Assembly (NCBI GenBank): GCA_944989445.1 | Contig: CALYLW010000053.1 | Span: forward strand, 1,610,001 to 1,674,000 | Reading direction: 5' to 3' | DNA length: 64,000 bases | DNA from: Ampullaceana balthica | Taxonomy: Eukaryota; Mollusca; Gastropoda; Lymnaeidae | Shown: positions 28,901-35,533 of the stretch, one piece after another | Layout: the number at the start of each line of letters is the position of its first letter | Numbering within the stretch: the first letter of the stretch is position 1 | The notes under the pieces: model-generated | Databases searched by the model: none | What the model saw: only the letters and a program-made list of their open reading frames with translations | What the model was told of the DNA's origin: nothing | Translations under genes and position numbers: made by a program

Positions 28901-31900
28901 TGTTTGTGTTTTAAAAAAAACAATTACTTTTATTATTAACAACGCAGTTCAAAACAGTCAAAAAATAAGCGTAGTCTAGAATAGTTTCACGTTTTTTTCC
29001 CGTTTCATTGTATTAACATTATTTTGCATTTTGCTTTTCGCGAGGCAATAATTAAATTGTTATTAAATTATGACTAAAAACATATTCTTATGATTTTAAA
29101 TCTAAATCCGGGCTAAAAACAATGCAGCCAAAATTTAAAAAAATTTTCATCTTCATGAATACTGCAATTTTGTCCAGTATATTTTAAGACGTAATTTGTA
29201 AAAAAACGTAAAAAAAACAAAGTTTTAGACTATACATCCTTTATATTTGAGACATAACTAAAAGTATTGATTATATTCAATATATTACGCACCACGCGTC
29301 AGACTAGCATAAATATTTACATATCGGTAACAAATTTAAAAAAAAGGATAGTCAATATAATACTCACCGCACCGCGCGACAGGAATATATTAAAAAGTTT
29401 GTTCAATATAATACGCACCGCGACACTCTAGCACAAAAATTTACATGCTAAATAGAGATACATAGAGATAATCTAAAAATTAATTAATTTTATTACAGTA
29501 CATTCAATCGATCTGAAAATTTGAAAGATCATTTTTATCACCAGCACGAGTTTTCCCTATTAAATTTCAGCTCGCTAGCATACGGGGAAGTGGGTTAAAA
29601 ATCGATCCAAAGTTTTTCGGCAAACAATCAAGCAATCAAGCAGACGCTAATAGTTAATATAAAGGATTTAAAAATAGCTTCAAAAGTTTGTTTTGAATTG
29701 CATTTTATGTTACTACAAAATTTGGAATTTTGATTCATCAGGTCAAATGCACTCATTAAGAAAGCACTTGTATAATAACACCACTGATTTGAAAGGACGA
29801 TTGAAAGGTTTAGCTGAATATGATCTCGCATTGATTGTATTTTCTTTCTTTCTTTTATTACAAAACACAAGGTTACTTTATTAGCATTATTTTTATTTAC
29901 AAGACATATGCGTGGGAAATAAGCTTCCCCTTTTCCTTTCAATATTAGTAAATGTGTTTTGACCTCGTTATGGCTGTGCTAATAACGTAGTCCACGAGCT
30001 CGTGAAATTCTGTCTCAGGGTAAGAATTCAGTGGCGTAACAACCCCTTGGCATTGGGGCAGTTGCCAAGGGCCCCGGCCTGTGCCGTTTTTCAAGGGGGC
30101 AGCTAAATTTTATTTAAATAAAGGGTGCCAAAAAAATCTTCACGTAAATTGACAATTTGTCGAAACACTGTATGGAACCGTACTTAAATTATTCATATTT
30201 GAAGCCGCAAGTAAAGTATTCGTAGAAAAAAAAGTGAATGTAGTCTTCATATAAGAATATGTTCACATTGTCTCCGTTAAAGATTGATTGATTTTAGTTA
30301 CTTTCAAAGAAGATACACATCCTTGGTTAAAGTATCTTTGTAATTAATTTTTAATATTAAAAAAACAAGTTGGAAAGTGTGTGACTTAAATGAAATCACA
30401 CAATAAAATAAAAAAACCCCGTAAAAAACAAGTTTCTCACTATAAATCCTTTATGTACGAGGCGTAACTAAAAGAATGTTCATTATAATACGCAGCGCAA
30501 GACCATCCAAAAATACAAAATTGAGTTGTGTCGTAAAACATGTTTAACATAATGCGCACCGATCAGGAATATGTTTATAAAAAGTGTTGTCAATAAAATA
30601 CGCACCTTATTGCGCGACAGAAAGGTTGTTCAATATAATACGCACCGCGACACTCTATCTCAAAAAATAACATGATACATAGGAATAAATAAAATAATCT
30701 AAAAATTCAATAATTTAATTACAGTACATGCGATCGATCTGATATTTTGTTACATAGTTTTTATCATCGCCACGAAACTGCCTGCTAAATTTCAGCTCGC
30801 TAGCTTACGAGGAAGTGGGTTAAAAATCGATCCAAAGTTTTGGACAACCGACAATCAAGCAATCAAGGGTTCAAACAGACACCACGAGTTAATAGAAAGA
30901 ATTTAAGAAAATGATCTTTGCAGAAAATTGTATTTATTTTTAAAATTTACAGAATTTAAAACAACAAAAACAAAGCGCATAACATATTCTCTTTAAACAC
31001 TCCACTGTCTTATCTTATCTTATCTGTTTACAGACACCTCTTCTATACAGAAAATTATTGCGTTATTAACGAGTGTTACGTAGACCAAAACGCCCTAAAT
31101 AAATGCAACAAGAGTTGCGTCTAAACTGATTTAACCTTCTTCTTCTTCTTCGTTCTCAAAATCTTTTGATAGAGGATTTAGACAGCAAGTCCTATATTTG
31201 TGATGAACTGCGCTGTGGCTGTCAGTTGGTCCAGTCCACCATAGAGTTTGTCATCGAGGGTAGCTTCCTGGGGCCATATGTCTGTCCGGGTATGGTGGTA
31301 CAGAGGGCAGTTTTTGAGAACATGTTCCGCATTTTCCGCAGCTGTCAAGCAGGGGCACATTTCGCTTTCTCCAATTCCAAGTTTGCGGAACACGTGTTGC
31401 CTAAGTTTGTTGTGACCCGTCCTTAGCCTGAAAATGATGTTTTGTGATTGGCGGGGGAGTTTGGAGTATACATCACTTTTTGGGTGGTTTTATTTGATCT
31501 CGGACCATCTTTGAGATTCACTTCTTTTGAGAATTGCTTTGATTTGTTCGTGGTGTAGAGATGGCTCTGCCTGGTTTTTACTGCCTCCAGTTTTTGCCAA
31601 GGGGTCAGCAGTGTCATTTACTTGAAGTTCCAGATGTCCAGGGATCCATTGGAGAATAAGTTCTTTTGTTATTTTGCTCAGTTTCAGTAGTTCTGTACTG
31701 AGTGTCTGATTGATCAAGGTGTTTGGGTTTTAATGATTTAACCAACTGAATATGTTTTTCAACTTCATCAGGCGTTTCATTGATATAACTATTATATACA
31801 GATAATAATTCAGATTAAATTTAAAATTAATTAGCTGAAATCGTCACCGCTATAAGAGTTTAATTCTGACACACCAATGGAGGTAAACATTTTTGTGTAT

Positions 31901-34900
31901 ATTTTGATAAAATAATCCTATTCATTCTTAAGATTTGTTCAAATATTTAAAGTTATCTTCTAATCTTCTTATCTTATCTGTTACAGACGCTCCTTCTATA
32001 CAGAAGTTTATTGCGTCCTACGCTTATATATGGTTTGTGTTTAGTCCTGCATTTTAATTAGAGATTTAAATGTTGATAAAGTGTTGGTTTTCCTGGTTTC
32101 TTCAGGCAACCCATTCCACGCCAAAATTCCGGACGGGAAGAACGAAAATTTGTATGTGTTTGTTCTTGCATATGGAATAAGAAAGGTGTTTTTATCCTTA
32201 TGTCTATTTGAGGGTTGTATTAAGTTATCTTTGTGTTGTATTTCCAAATTAGAATTAATTGCTTTATGTATGATTACTACTTTGCTCTTGGTTCTTCTAT
32301 CCTCTAGTGTTTCAAGGTTTAATGATTTAACTAATGGTGTTATTCTTGTCAGTTTTGAATATTCTCCAGTAATTAATCTGGCAGCTCTTTTTTGAATTTG
32401 TTCTAGTTTATCAATGTTTTCTTTGGTCGATGGGTCCCATAAAGAAGATGCATATTCTAGTACAGGTCTCACCAAAGTGAGGTAGCATTTTAGTTTTATA
32501 TCTTTATTACATTTGTAAAAGTTGTGAGTTGTGAATGTTTTGTTTATCTAAGGTCTGTTTATTACATTTGTTAATAATTCATACACCATTTAATTTTTTA
32601 AAATGTTAATTTATTTTTAAATGTTTTTTTTTAAAATTAAATAGTGAGTTTTTTTATGTTTGTTAATTTATTTTTGCGCTGTAGGGGTGTGGGGGTGTGA
32701 AGGAGTGGCGGTATAAAGGACTGTGGGTGTGGGTTTTGAAGGAGTGGGGGTGTGGGGTGTGAAGGAGTGGGGGTGTGGGGTGTGAAGGAGTGCGGGTGTG
32801 AAAGTGTGGGGGATCGGTGTTAATTAGTGTTTGAGATAAGGTTTTATAGCCTTACACCAAACGTGTTTCATATTTTTATTAAATGTAACCAGTGCCCAGT
32901 CTCAGTCCAAATGTTTTATACGGTCATTGCAATTTCAAAATTAAATTAAATCTATTAAATAATTGTTTTGTCTTTGCTTAGTTATTTAACATTAAAAAGT
33001 GAACTTACAATTTAAAAAAAAATAATTTTAATTGTTAGAATTTCAAGACATTACTGTAGGACATTTGTTGTTTGTTGTCTATGTTTTTTTGGGATGTTTT
33101 TGATTGCTGACAATGTTAATGATTTTTAGGAGTCATTGCTATTGTTGTTATTTTTGCTTGAAAACTTGGTTAATTGTTGATACCGATTTTGTTGATAGTT
33201 GTCAGTTTTAGTAAATAATATTATTGTTGGTTGATGATAACTTTGAACGTTATTTTAGTTGATAACGCTGTTAACATTAGAGTGTGTTGATCATGTTTTT
33301 TTAAAAATTGTCGCTTAGTATTGATATTAATGGTTGTTAACAATGTTGGTTGTGGCTGACGACGCGTGAGGGGTGGGAGTGGGATTGACCTTGACACCGG
33401 GAAAAATTCCTAATGGCGGTAATATTTAGTGTGCTTTATGTCAACATGCCGATGACATTTTGGCTGCCTGTGTTGTCCTTTTATATCAAAAGCAATAAAT
33501 TTAAAGTACGGGCATTAGATCTCCGCTTACAGTTTGCACTCAATTTTAAGGAGAAATAATATCTGATAGTTTCATGTTGTAGTTTAGATATTCTAGCGGT
33601 TAAGGTTAAGGTATCTTGGCAATTGTATTGCTAATGACATTGTCCAGTTTGCTTCAAGAAGTCATAGCATACCAAATGATCCTTAAAACTTCTATATCAA
33701 TAAAAAAAATTCAATTGCATCTACACATTATTATTGAATGACAATGTGATGATCTGTTATATTAGAAAACCAGAAAATATAACAACCATTTTAAATTTTG
33801 ATATTTGTCCTGTCATAGTTAGAGATTTATTTTTTTCTGGCCACGTTGAGATTTTTGTCATAGGCATATTGACAGCCAATCTTGGCTGGAAATGTTAAAT
33901 GCTAGTACATGTGCCTGAGGTTCCAATGGTGATATAATATTTTTTTTAAGTTGTTTTCATGGACTTTTTCGGGTATTCAAATAACATTTAAACAAATTTT
34001 TAAAATTAAAAAAGTGAATAACTGAACGCTCCCATTTACTGAATAAATAAGAATCTATATATTGACGTCAACGGATTAAAAATGTCCTTTAAAATTGGCC
34101 CCAAGCTGCTGTGTTGTTTTGCGTGGGTTTTCATCCCCGAAGTATAACGTGATCGTTCAAGATTTAAAGGCACGGGGAAATTGAAGATTAAAACAAATTC
34201 ACACCAGGGAAACTTTTTATATAACCAGAGCCCAATCACATCCGCCATGTTGTTTTGAAAGACGTTCTTCAGAAAATCATTTTTTTAATCAAATGTATTT
34301 TTAACGCAATTTCCCATGGGAAAAATTGCGTTTATATATTTGAAATGTCTGTAACGCTTGATCCTGCAACTCCTCCTGAAACATACCAGATAGAGGGTTC
34401 GGGCCGTTTGCAAATATGTTAAGGAGGTCTCAATGATGTGAAAGTGGCAACTACAAAAAATACCGAAAAGGTTTACTGGATTTACTGAAAAATAAAAATA
34501 ACCCCGAAAAATATCAGTATTTTGTCAATTTCTTGCCAACCATAACATCTATCGGGTTGAAACAAGCACAAAACGATAGCTAATAATATTTAGAACAATG
34601 CTGGAGAAGGAAGTTTTGAAAAATCTCTTCGTTCTACTCCCGTAATTTTAGCAGCAATTTGTAGATAGCAATTGTTTTGTTACTTTCATAATTATTGTTT
34701 TGAAATGACTTTTAATGTAATCTAGAATGATAGTTAATGGGGTTTTACCGCTTTGTAAATGCTTATGTTAGATTGTTGCGTGGTGCGCATTATATTGACA
34801 CATTATTGATGTGATGTAACGTGAGGGGATATGACGTCATTTTTTTGGGTTTACTTTTGTAATTACTGATTTGAAATGACTTTTAATGTAATTTAGAATG

Positions 34901-35533
34901 ATTTCCCTAAATTAAATAAATGGAAATTCTTTGTTGGAAATTGCGTTTAAATACTCATTCGAGTTTTTATTACTTGTTTAAAATTAAATTTGTAAATTTC
35001 TACTTGAAACAACTTCCATTAGCTCAAGATCAAATAAATTGAATTATAATCGAATAATTAATAACTACTTAGTCGCATGAAATCAAAGAGATTATAACAT
35101 CATATCAATTAATTTGAAACGCAGGCGTTACGCTCCATACAACACCAGTCAATACATTAATTTAAAAATTTACCAAATTTTGTCAAACATTTTTTTTCTT
35201 GAAATATTTTTTTTTATTGAGTTCGATAAATAAGAGATGCCGAGTTCTAACGCATGCGCAAGGTGTTGCTTGATTTCAAAGCACTGATGAGAAACAATAC
35301 ATGAAAAATGTAATTTCTTTTGGCCCTCAACTTCAAAAAAACTCTTTTTATTTTTCATTCAACCAAATAGCGCACTTATGAATAATTCGTTTACACAAAG
35401 GCGTCACTTTAAGTAAAGCATTGAACTCACCCAATTTCAAAAAATGAACTGGTTTGTCCTCTCGTATCTCCATGAGTTGGCTGTCACATTCCGTCCTGTG
35501 TACCTGCACGGATGACGTCATAGCTGGTGACAT
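1208..35533 (-). CDS. RFX6: RFX6-type winged-helix transcription factor, 5' part (5 exons)
   Basis: Five minus-strand exons join in phase to 185 codons: 35533-35431, 26568-26379, 16001-15878, 1836-1775 and 1285-1208. Residues 1-34 are the N-terminus, about 36-77 an acidic and Gln-rich linker (six Asp in a row), and about 80-165 the RFX DNA-binding domain. Diagnostic strings are [31 protein letters not shown] and [17 protein letters not shown]. The wording of the second string fits RFX6 better than RFX4 or RFX1-3 as I know them. RFX proteins bind X-box DNA in the nucleus; vertebrate RFX6 acts in gut and pancreatic endocrine development. The dimerisation and C-terminal regions are absent and should lie beyond base 1. 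All borders are GT/AG and no stop interrupts the frame, so the gene looks intact. Intron sizes are 8862, 10377, 14041 and 489 bp. Assignment to RFX is near certain; RFX6 is likely. Confidence 0.93.
1775..1836 (-). CDS. RFX6: RFX6 coding exon 4 (DNA-contacting helix)
   Basis: This 62-bp exon encodes [20 protein letters not shown] plus two bases of a Lys codon, the basic DNA-contact segment of the RFX domain. The acceptor is CTAACAG and the donor AAA|GTAAGT. The codon is completed by the first base of exon 5. It is too short for ordinary open-frame scans. Confidence 0.95.
1837..3031. other. RFX6 intron 3, first part, no feature
   Basis: AT-rich DNA with short C-runs (2150-2250). I see no exon, RNA gene or clear repeat. 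Confidence 0.4.
3032..3491 (+). repeat. Dispersed 460-bp repeat A, copy 1
   Basis: Nearly the same sequence recurs in the same orientation at 52095-52532. Shared blocks include CTGTCCGTGACGCTATGCGA, GTTGCTTTCGAGATTAACAA and TTGCCAACTTATGCTTCAGT. Small indels separate the copies, including a CAGCGC insertion and a missing T-run in copy 2. No coding capacity, terminal repeat or target duplication is visible, so the class is unknown. Confidence 0.85.
3492..6676. other. RFX6 intron 3, repeat-poor
   Basis: Mostly AT-rich. GC-richer patches at about 4020-4460 and 5390-5830 hold overlapping chance frames (5535-6000) with no recognisable domain and no exon of the RFX6 gene. Confidence 0.4.
6677..6760 (+). 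mobile_element. Left end of a hAT-like element
   Basis: Begins CAGCGGCGTAGCGTGGGTGT, the usual form of 'CAGnGGCGTAGC' hAT ends, followed by C-rich DNA. No matching right end was found, so it is a truncated relic. Confidence 0.45.
7726..8203. promoter_or_regulatory. Left subterminal repeats of the pogo element
   Basis: After the left terminus the motif TACnTCGTnGCGAACACTTT recurs: about 7726-7745, 8078-8100 (inverted), 8113-8134 and 8180-8203. Matching sites lie near the right end (10501-10520 inverted, 10632-10651). Such clusters are typical transposase binding sites. Here that role is inferred from position, from repetition, and from their match to the terminus itself (CGCCTCGCGAACGCT). Confidence 0.6.
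8325..10288 (+). pseudogene. pogo-type transposase with C-terminal PHD finger, broken and lacking its DDE core
   Basis: The frame opens at ATG 8325. Residues about 8-50 form a psq-type helix-turn-helix ([20 protein letters not shown]), followed by a CENP-B-type HTH ([13 protein letters not shown]). TAA at 8676-8678 interrupts it; the same frame resumes with [15 protein letters not shown]. At about 8832 the text jumps from VPTHIY, where the first catalytic Asp should follow, to [20 protein letters not shown], normally after the DDE core, so roughly 200 residues are deleted. Then come a 13-residue tandem repeat (9117-9360), TAA at 9426-9428, a frameshift between 9614 and 9690, a Lys/Glu-rich coiled region and a Cys4-His-Cys3 PHD finger (about 10143-10280). 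It cannot catalyse transposition. Domains are clear; family placement is my inference. Confidence 0.85.
9117..9360 (+). repeat. 39-bp in-frame tandem repeat in transposase linker
   Basis: Units of 13 residues, for example [26 protein letters not shown] and [13 protein letters not shown], repeat at least four times with two degenerate flanking units. Frame and Thr/Glu/Ile spacing are kept although the gene is dead. Confidence 0.8.
10501..10651. promoter_or_regulatory. Right subterminal repeats of the pogo element
   Basis: Two more copies of the CGAACAC motif: AAGTGTTCGGCAGGCGGTAG at about 10502 (inverted) and TTACCTTGTGTCGAACGGTT at about 10633. They mirror the left cluster inside the right terminus. 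Confidence 0.55.
10728..11342. other. RFX6 intron 3, no feature
   Basis: AT-rich DNA with a G-run at 11100-11120. Nothing recognisable. Confidence 0.4.
11343..11736. mobile_element. Non-autonomous element of the GGnCCGTCCATAAA family
   Basis: Left end CCATAAATGACGTCAC and right end GTGACGTCATTAATGAACGG are inverted relative to each other. The inside carries pairs of 'CGTCACACnTCGTCACAA' and C-rich tracts. Family members lie at 45734-45866, 56524-56632 and 58170-58275. I cannot assign a superfamily. Its inverted tracts create chance frames on both strands. Confidence 0.6.
11737..11788 (-). mobile_element. End of a CAGTGGCGTAGC hAT-like element
   Basis: Read on the minus strand it begins CAGTGGCGTAGCTAGAACTT, a typical hAT-like end. 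It abuts the previous MITE and repeat B and has no partner end here. Confidence 0.4.
11789..11915 (+). repeat. Repeat B, 3' part
   Basis: GCAGCACTATAAAAC, two GCAGCGCCACCTAAC-like units and GGAATTATGTATATTGATA match the right part of the copy at 16355-16650. This is an interspersed family of unknown class. Confidence 0.65.
11916..13080. other. RFX6 intron 3, no feature
   Basis: AT-rich DNA with no exon or repeat I can name. Confidence 0.4.
13081..13267. mobile_element. hAT-type MITE with perfect 8-bp duplication
   Basis: The ends CAGTGCTTCTCAAACTTTTT and CACTTTGAGAAGCACTG are inverted copies. The identical octamer CTATAGTA flanks it (13073-13080, 13268-13275). 187 bp, non-coding, GC-richer than the intron. 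The perfect duplication suggests a fairly recent insertion. Confidence 0.88.
13276..14470. other. RFX6 intron 3, low-complexity tracts
   Basis: C-runs at 13423-13441 and 13553-13575, GT/GGGT-rich DNA at 14148-14190 and a CTGTCTGTCC-rich stretch at 14222-14284. No gene or named repeat. Confidence 0.5.
14471..14726 (+). repeat. Tandem array, 50-bp unit, about 5 copies
   Basis: The anchor GCnCTAGnCCTCTGACC starts at 14482, 14532, 14582, 14632 and 14682, exactly 50 bp apart. The last two units are nearly identical and the first two more diverged. There are no unique spacers, so it is a minisatellite. Confidence 0.9.
14905..15240 (+). repeat. Repeat C, copy 1
   Basis: TTCAATATAATACGCACCGC appears twice (14912, 14984), followed by a conserved body (GATAATCTAAAAATTCATTA, TACAGTACATTCGATCGAT) ending near CAGACGCTACGAGTTTATAT. 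Full relatives are at 29270-29665 and 30410-30900, and an inverted fragment at 34744-34800. Non-coding, class unknown. Confidence 0.75.
15531..15782 (+). mobile_element. LINE 3' end, 5'-truncated
   Basis: The plus strand reads [18 protein letters not shown], then [10 protein letters not shown] and a stop. This is the same C-terminus as the minus-strand LINE at 31965-32480 ([18 protein letters not shown]). The tail ATCTTCTGTATAGAAGGA forms a hairpin and is followed by GTCTGTAACAGATAACATAAG. It lies in RFX6 intron 3, antisense to the gene, just after exon 3. Confidence 0.85.
15878..16001 (-). CDS. RFX6: RFX6 coding exon 3 (core of RFX domain)
   Basis: Acceptor TATTATCAG, donor AAG|GTAAGT. It encodes 41 codons, from [16 protein letters not shown] to [10 protein letters not shown], the most conserved part of the RFX winged helix. 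It ends in phase 0 after FGK. The match to RFX6 is almost residue for residue. A LINE tail ends only about 95 bp downstream in the intron (15782). Confidence 0.97.
16355..16650 (+). repeat. Repeat B, fullest copy
   Basis: Starts near ATCACCCGTCAAAAATGACG, continues with GAACAATTTTATGCGGAACT and GTTATTTTTGGTGCAGCAC, and ends GGGAATTATGTATATTGATA. The inverted copy is at 21848-22128; fragments lie at 11789, 25885 and 53640. The CCGTCA...TGACGG box is a short palindrome near one end. It is possibly a non-autonomous Helitron or other DNA element, unproven. Confidence 0.7.
16651..17265. other. RFX6 intron 2, no feature
   Basis: AT-rich. No exon or named repeat. Confidence 0.4.
17266..17340 (-). 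repeat. tRNA-like relic or SINE head
   Basis: The minus strand reads CCTGGTCGTATGGACGTGTG, then GCTTGTGGTTCAAGCGGTC and GGGGTATATTCCCC, followed by a T-run. The last block resembles a T-arm with a decayed B box, and the T-run resembles a Pol III terminator. Stems are imperfect, so a working tRNA gene is unlikely. Confidence 0.35.
17341..18540. other. RFX6 intron 2, no clear feature
   Basis: A G/C-rich patch at 17510-17590 (GGGGGCCCTTAAATCATTGG) resembles a decayed hAT end read from the minus strand. The rest is AT-rich and featureless. Confidence 0.35.
18541..18735 (+). repeat. Degenerate minisatellite, about 31-bp unit
   Basis: GAGTGTATAAGCAAGTGTAT followed by ATTTAGGT recurs about six times with substitutions. 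Non-coding. Confidence 0.75.
18736..19674. other. RFX6 intron 2, G/C-skewed patch
   Basis: 18790-19310 is purine-rich on the plus strand with G-runs. A 120-codon Pro-rich minus-strand frame (18940-19302) follows from that skew; I see no domain or splice support. Confidence 0.4.
19675..19826. mobile_element. Small inverted-repeat element (MITE-like)
   Basis: TTAATATGACTAAAAAC at the left is perfectly inverted at the right (GTTTTTAGTCATATTAA), with inner GGCGGGCG / CGCCC arms. The ends would fit TTAA or TA duplications; which one cannot be told because the flank is part of the palindrome. 152 bp, non-coding. Confidence 0.65.
19980..20799 (+). mobile_element. hAT element, internally deleted, perfect 8-bp duplication
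   Basis: The ends are TAGGGCTG and CAGCCCTA, with internal ATTAATCG-rich subterminal DNA on both sides. The octamer ATATTTAT flanks it at 19972-19979 and 20800-20807 without mismatch. 820 bp. It retains only a fragment of transposase N-terminus (20239-20520). Confidence 0.88.
20239..20520 (+). pseudogene. Remnant of hAT transposase BED zinc finger
   Basis: The C-terminal part, [20 protein letters not shown], matches the His-containing end of a BED finger (ZBED-like), the DNA-binding module at the N-terminus of many hAT transposases. The RNase H-like catalytic domain that should follow is deleted. The upstream residues look decayed. It is not a working gene. Confidence 0.55.
20808..21269. other. 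RFX6 intron 2, no feature
   Basis: Moderate GC, no exon or repeat recognised. Confidence 0.35.
21270..21356 (+). mobile_element. Solo LINE/SINE tail
   Basis: GCGTAGGGCGCAATAATCTT, the hairpin CTTCTGTATAGAAG and GCAGATAACATAAGATAAG match the 3' tails of the LINE and SINE copies in this window. Only the last ~90 bp are present, as expected from extreme 5' truncation. Confidence 0.8.
21848..22128 (-). repeat. Repeat B, inverted copy, with TATG microsatellite
   Basis: Inverse of 16355-16650: GGTGATAAAATTCTAG and ATGACGGAAG lie at the high-coordinate end and CATAATTCCCGTCGTCTG at the low end. A (TATG)n run at about 21881-21909 replaces the TACATAC part of other copies, so the microsatellite grew from within the repeat. 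Confidence 0.75.
22331..22702. mobile_element. hAT-type MITE with perfect 8-bp duplication
   Basis: The ends CAGGGGTGGCCAGACCTGTA and, inverted, CAACGGTGGCCAAACTGCGG. TCCTAGAC flanks it exactly (22323-22330, 22703-22710). 372 bp with AT-rich centre and GAGCCGC motifs near both ends. Non-coding. Confidence 0.9.
22820..23015 (+). repeat. CT-rich microsatellite tract
   Basis: Long (TCTC)n runs with CCCTCC interruptions. An embedded ATTAACACATCACTCCGCCC also recurs in altered form near 23025, suggesting a decayed duplication of about 120 bp. Confidence 0.8.
23016..25020. other. RFX6 intron 2, no clear feature
   Basis: 23041-23330 is GC-richer with chance frames. The rest is AT-rich. No exon, RNA or named element. 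Confidence 0.35.
25021..25205 (+). repeat. Degenerate minisatellite, about 35-bp unit
   Basis: TGTGTATTTTGATTAGGAAT followed by TTCAGAAAA recurs about five times, each diverged by a few bases and short A-run changes. Confidence 0.7.
25885..26085. repeat. Mosaic of repeat B and repeat C modules
   Basis: CGTAAAAACAGAGCTTTTGA and CTATAAATCC also lead into repeat C near 29200 and 30410. ACTGCACCAAAAATAAC, AACGTCCGCA and GTTCAATATGAT belong to repeat B (inverted). The block ends at a palindromic CCTTTTATTATATAAGG. Sharing of modules suggests B and C are variants of one larger family. Confidence 0.55.
26289..26391. repeat. 60-bp tandem duplication over the exon 2 splice donor
   Basis: ATTAAATTGATATAACAAAA then CTGTGGCCTACCATTGCAAG at 26289-26331 is repeated at 26349-26391 with two changes. 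The unit includes the last 13 bases of RFX6 exon 2 and its GT donor, so a second donor-like site lies at 26320/26319. Using it would place TAG right after the Trp codon. Confidence 0.85.
26379..26568 (-). CDS. RFX6: RFX6 coding exon 2 (acidic linker, start of DNA-binding domain)
   Basis: The acceptor is CCCTCACAG and the donor is CAATG|GTAGGC. Phases are 1 in and 2 out. The exon encodes 62 full codons: an Asp-rich run, a Gln-rich run, then [18 protein letters not shown], which is the first helix of the RFX domain. The split Trp codon (TG|G) is completed by exon 3. A plus-strand open frame over the same bases is its antisense shadow. The donor region is duplicated 60 bp further on (see 26289-26391). 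Confidence 0.95.
26569..28521. other. RFX6 intron 1, few features
   Basis: A hAT-like left end, CAGTGGCGGACTTAGGGTTT, starts at 26780 without a partner. G-runs at 27525-27537 and 28230-28242. Otherwise AT-rich DNA with no exon. Confidence 0.4.
28522..29056 (+). repeat. Tandem array, about 180-bp unit, 3 copies
   Basis: GTCGGCGTTCTGGTTTGTG starts at 28531, 28714 and 28891 (the third lacks one G). Units of 183 and 177 bp include AACAACGCAGTTCAAAACAG and AAGCGTAGTCTAGAATAGTT and end GCGAGGCAATAATTAA. Differences are mostly A/T-run lengths and single bases, so the array is young. No coding frame runs through it. Confidence 0.93.
29200..29665 (+). repeat. Repeat C, copy 2
   Basis: The lead-in CGTAAAAAAAACAAAGTTTT and TACATCCTTTATATTTGAGA is followed by three CAATATAATACGCACC-like units, then the conserved body with TTACAGTACATTCAATCGAT and GAAGTGGGTTAAAAATCGAT. 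Same orientation as 14905-15240. It adjoins the 180-bp array. Confidence 0.8.
30033..30140 (+). mobile_element. Left end of the CAGTGGCGTAAC hAT-type family
   Basis: CAGTGGCGTAACAACCCCTT followed by GGCATTGGGGCAGTTGCCAA matches 589 and 60346. The right end is missing; the match fades after about 110 bp. Confidence 0.75.
30410..30900 (+). repeat. Repeat C, copy 3
   Basis: CTATAAATCCTTTATGTACG, AATGTTCATTATAATACGCA and four AATATAATACGCACC-like units, then AGTACATGCGATCGATCTGA and GGAAGTGGGTTAAAAATCGA. Closest to copy 2, including a shared AATCAAGCAATCAAG near the end. Confidence 0.8.
31003..31730 (-). pseudogene. LINE fragment with RNase H domain and 3' tail
   Basis: The minus strand encodes the end of an RNase H domain ([20 protein letters not shown], with the conserved Asp) and then the Cys-rich C-terminus of non-LTR polyproteins ([20 protein letters not shown], with Cys and His spacing kept). 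Frames shift at least twice between 31430 and 31620, so it is dead. After the stop the 3' UTR ends with ATTTTCTGTATAGAAGAG and (ATAAG)n at about 31003-31060. An RNase H after the reverse transcriptase points to an I/Nimbus-like clade rather than RTE; this is inference. The 5' part is absent. Confidence 0.85.
31965..32480 (-). pseudogene. LINE 3' end (reverse transcriptase C-terminus) with tail
   Basis: An open minus-strand frame (32475-32041) encodes [33 protein letters not shown] and [18 protein letters not shown], the usual C-terminus of Jockey/CR1-like reverse transcriptases. The tail GCAATAAACTTCTGTATAGA, AGGAGCGTCTGTAACAGATA and AGATAAG lies at 31973-32026. The 5' end is truncated at about 32480. 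It is the same family as 15531-15782, and probably as 62720-64000. A plus-strand frame at 32081-32395 is its shadow. Confidence 0.88.
32685..32815 (+). repeat. G-rich minisatellite, about 24-bp unit
   Basis: GTGGGGGTGTGGGGTGTGAA and GGAGTG repeat about five times with small changes. Confidence 0.85.
32816..34743. other. RFX6 intron 1, no clear feature
   Basis: AT-rich with many TTGTTGA-like repeats at 33060-33350. On the minus strand, ATTGGGCTCTGGTTATATAA at about 34214-34233 pairs an inverted CCAAT box with a TATA-like motif. An internal promoter is conceivable but unsupported. Confidence 0.3.
34744..34800 (-). repeat. Repeat C fragment
   Basis: The minus strand reads TCAATATAATGCGCACCACG, then CAACAATCTAACATAAGC and ATTTACAAAGCGG, matching the start of repeat C. 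A local direct repeat (TTTGAAATGACTTTTAATGT at about 34699 and 34871) surrounds it. Confidence 0.6.
35431..35533 (-). CDS. RFX6: RFX6 coding exon 1 with start codon
   Basis: ATG lies at 35533-35531. The 34 codons begin [10 protein letters not shown] and end VHFLKL plus one base, followed by the strong donor G|GTGAGT. That leftover G joins AT at the start of exon 2 to make GAT (Asp), so the phase fits. A short [11 protein letters not shown] stretch resembles the vertebrate RFX6 N-terminus. A TGACGTCA palindrome (CRE-like) sits in codons 5-7. Upstream, a pyrimidine-rich CCCTTCTAG could be the acceptor of a 5' UTR intron. The exon is short and poorly conserved, so it is less certain than the others. 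Confidence 0.72.

Noticed and set aside
29628..29942. 104-codon minus-strand frame
   Set aside because: Partly inside repeat C, AT-driven composition, no family; most likely chance.
32081..32395. 104-codon plus-strand frame
   Set aside because: Shadow of the minus-strand LINE protein at 32041-32475.
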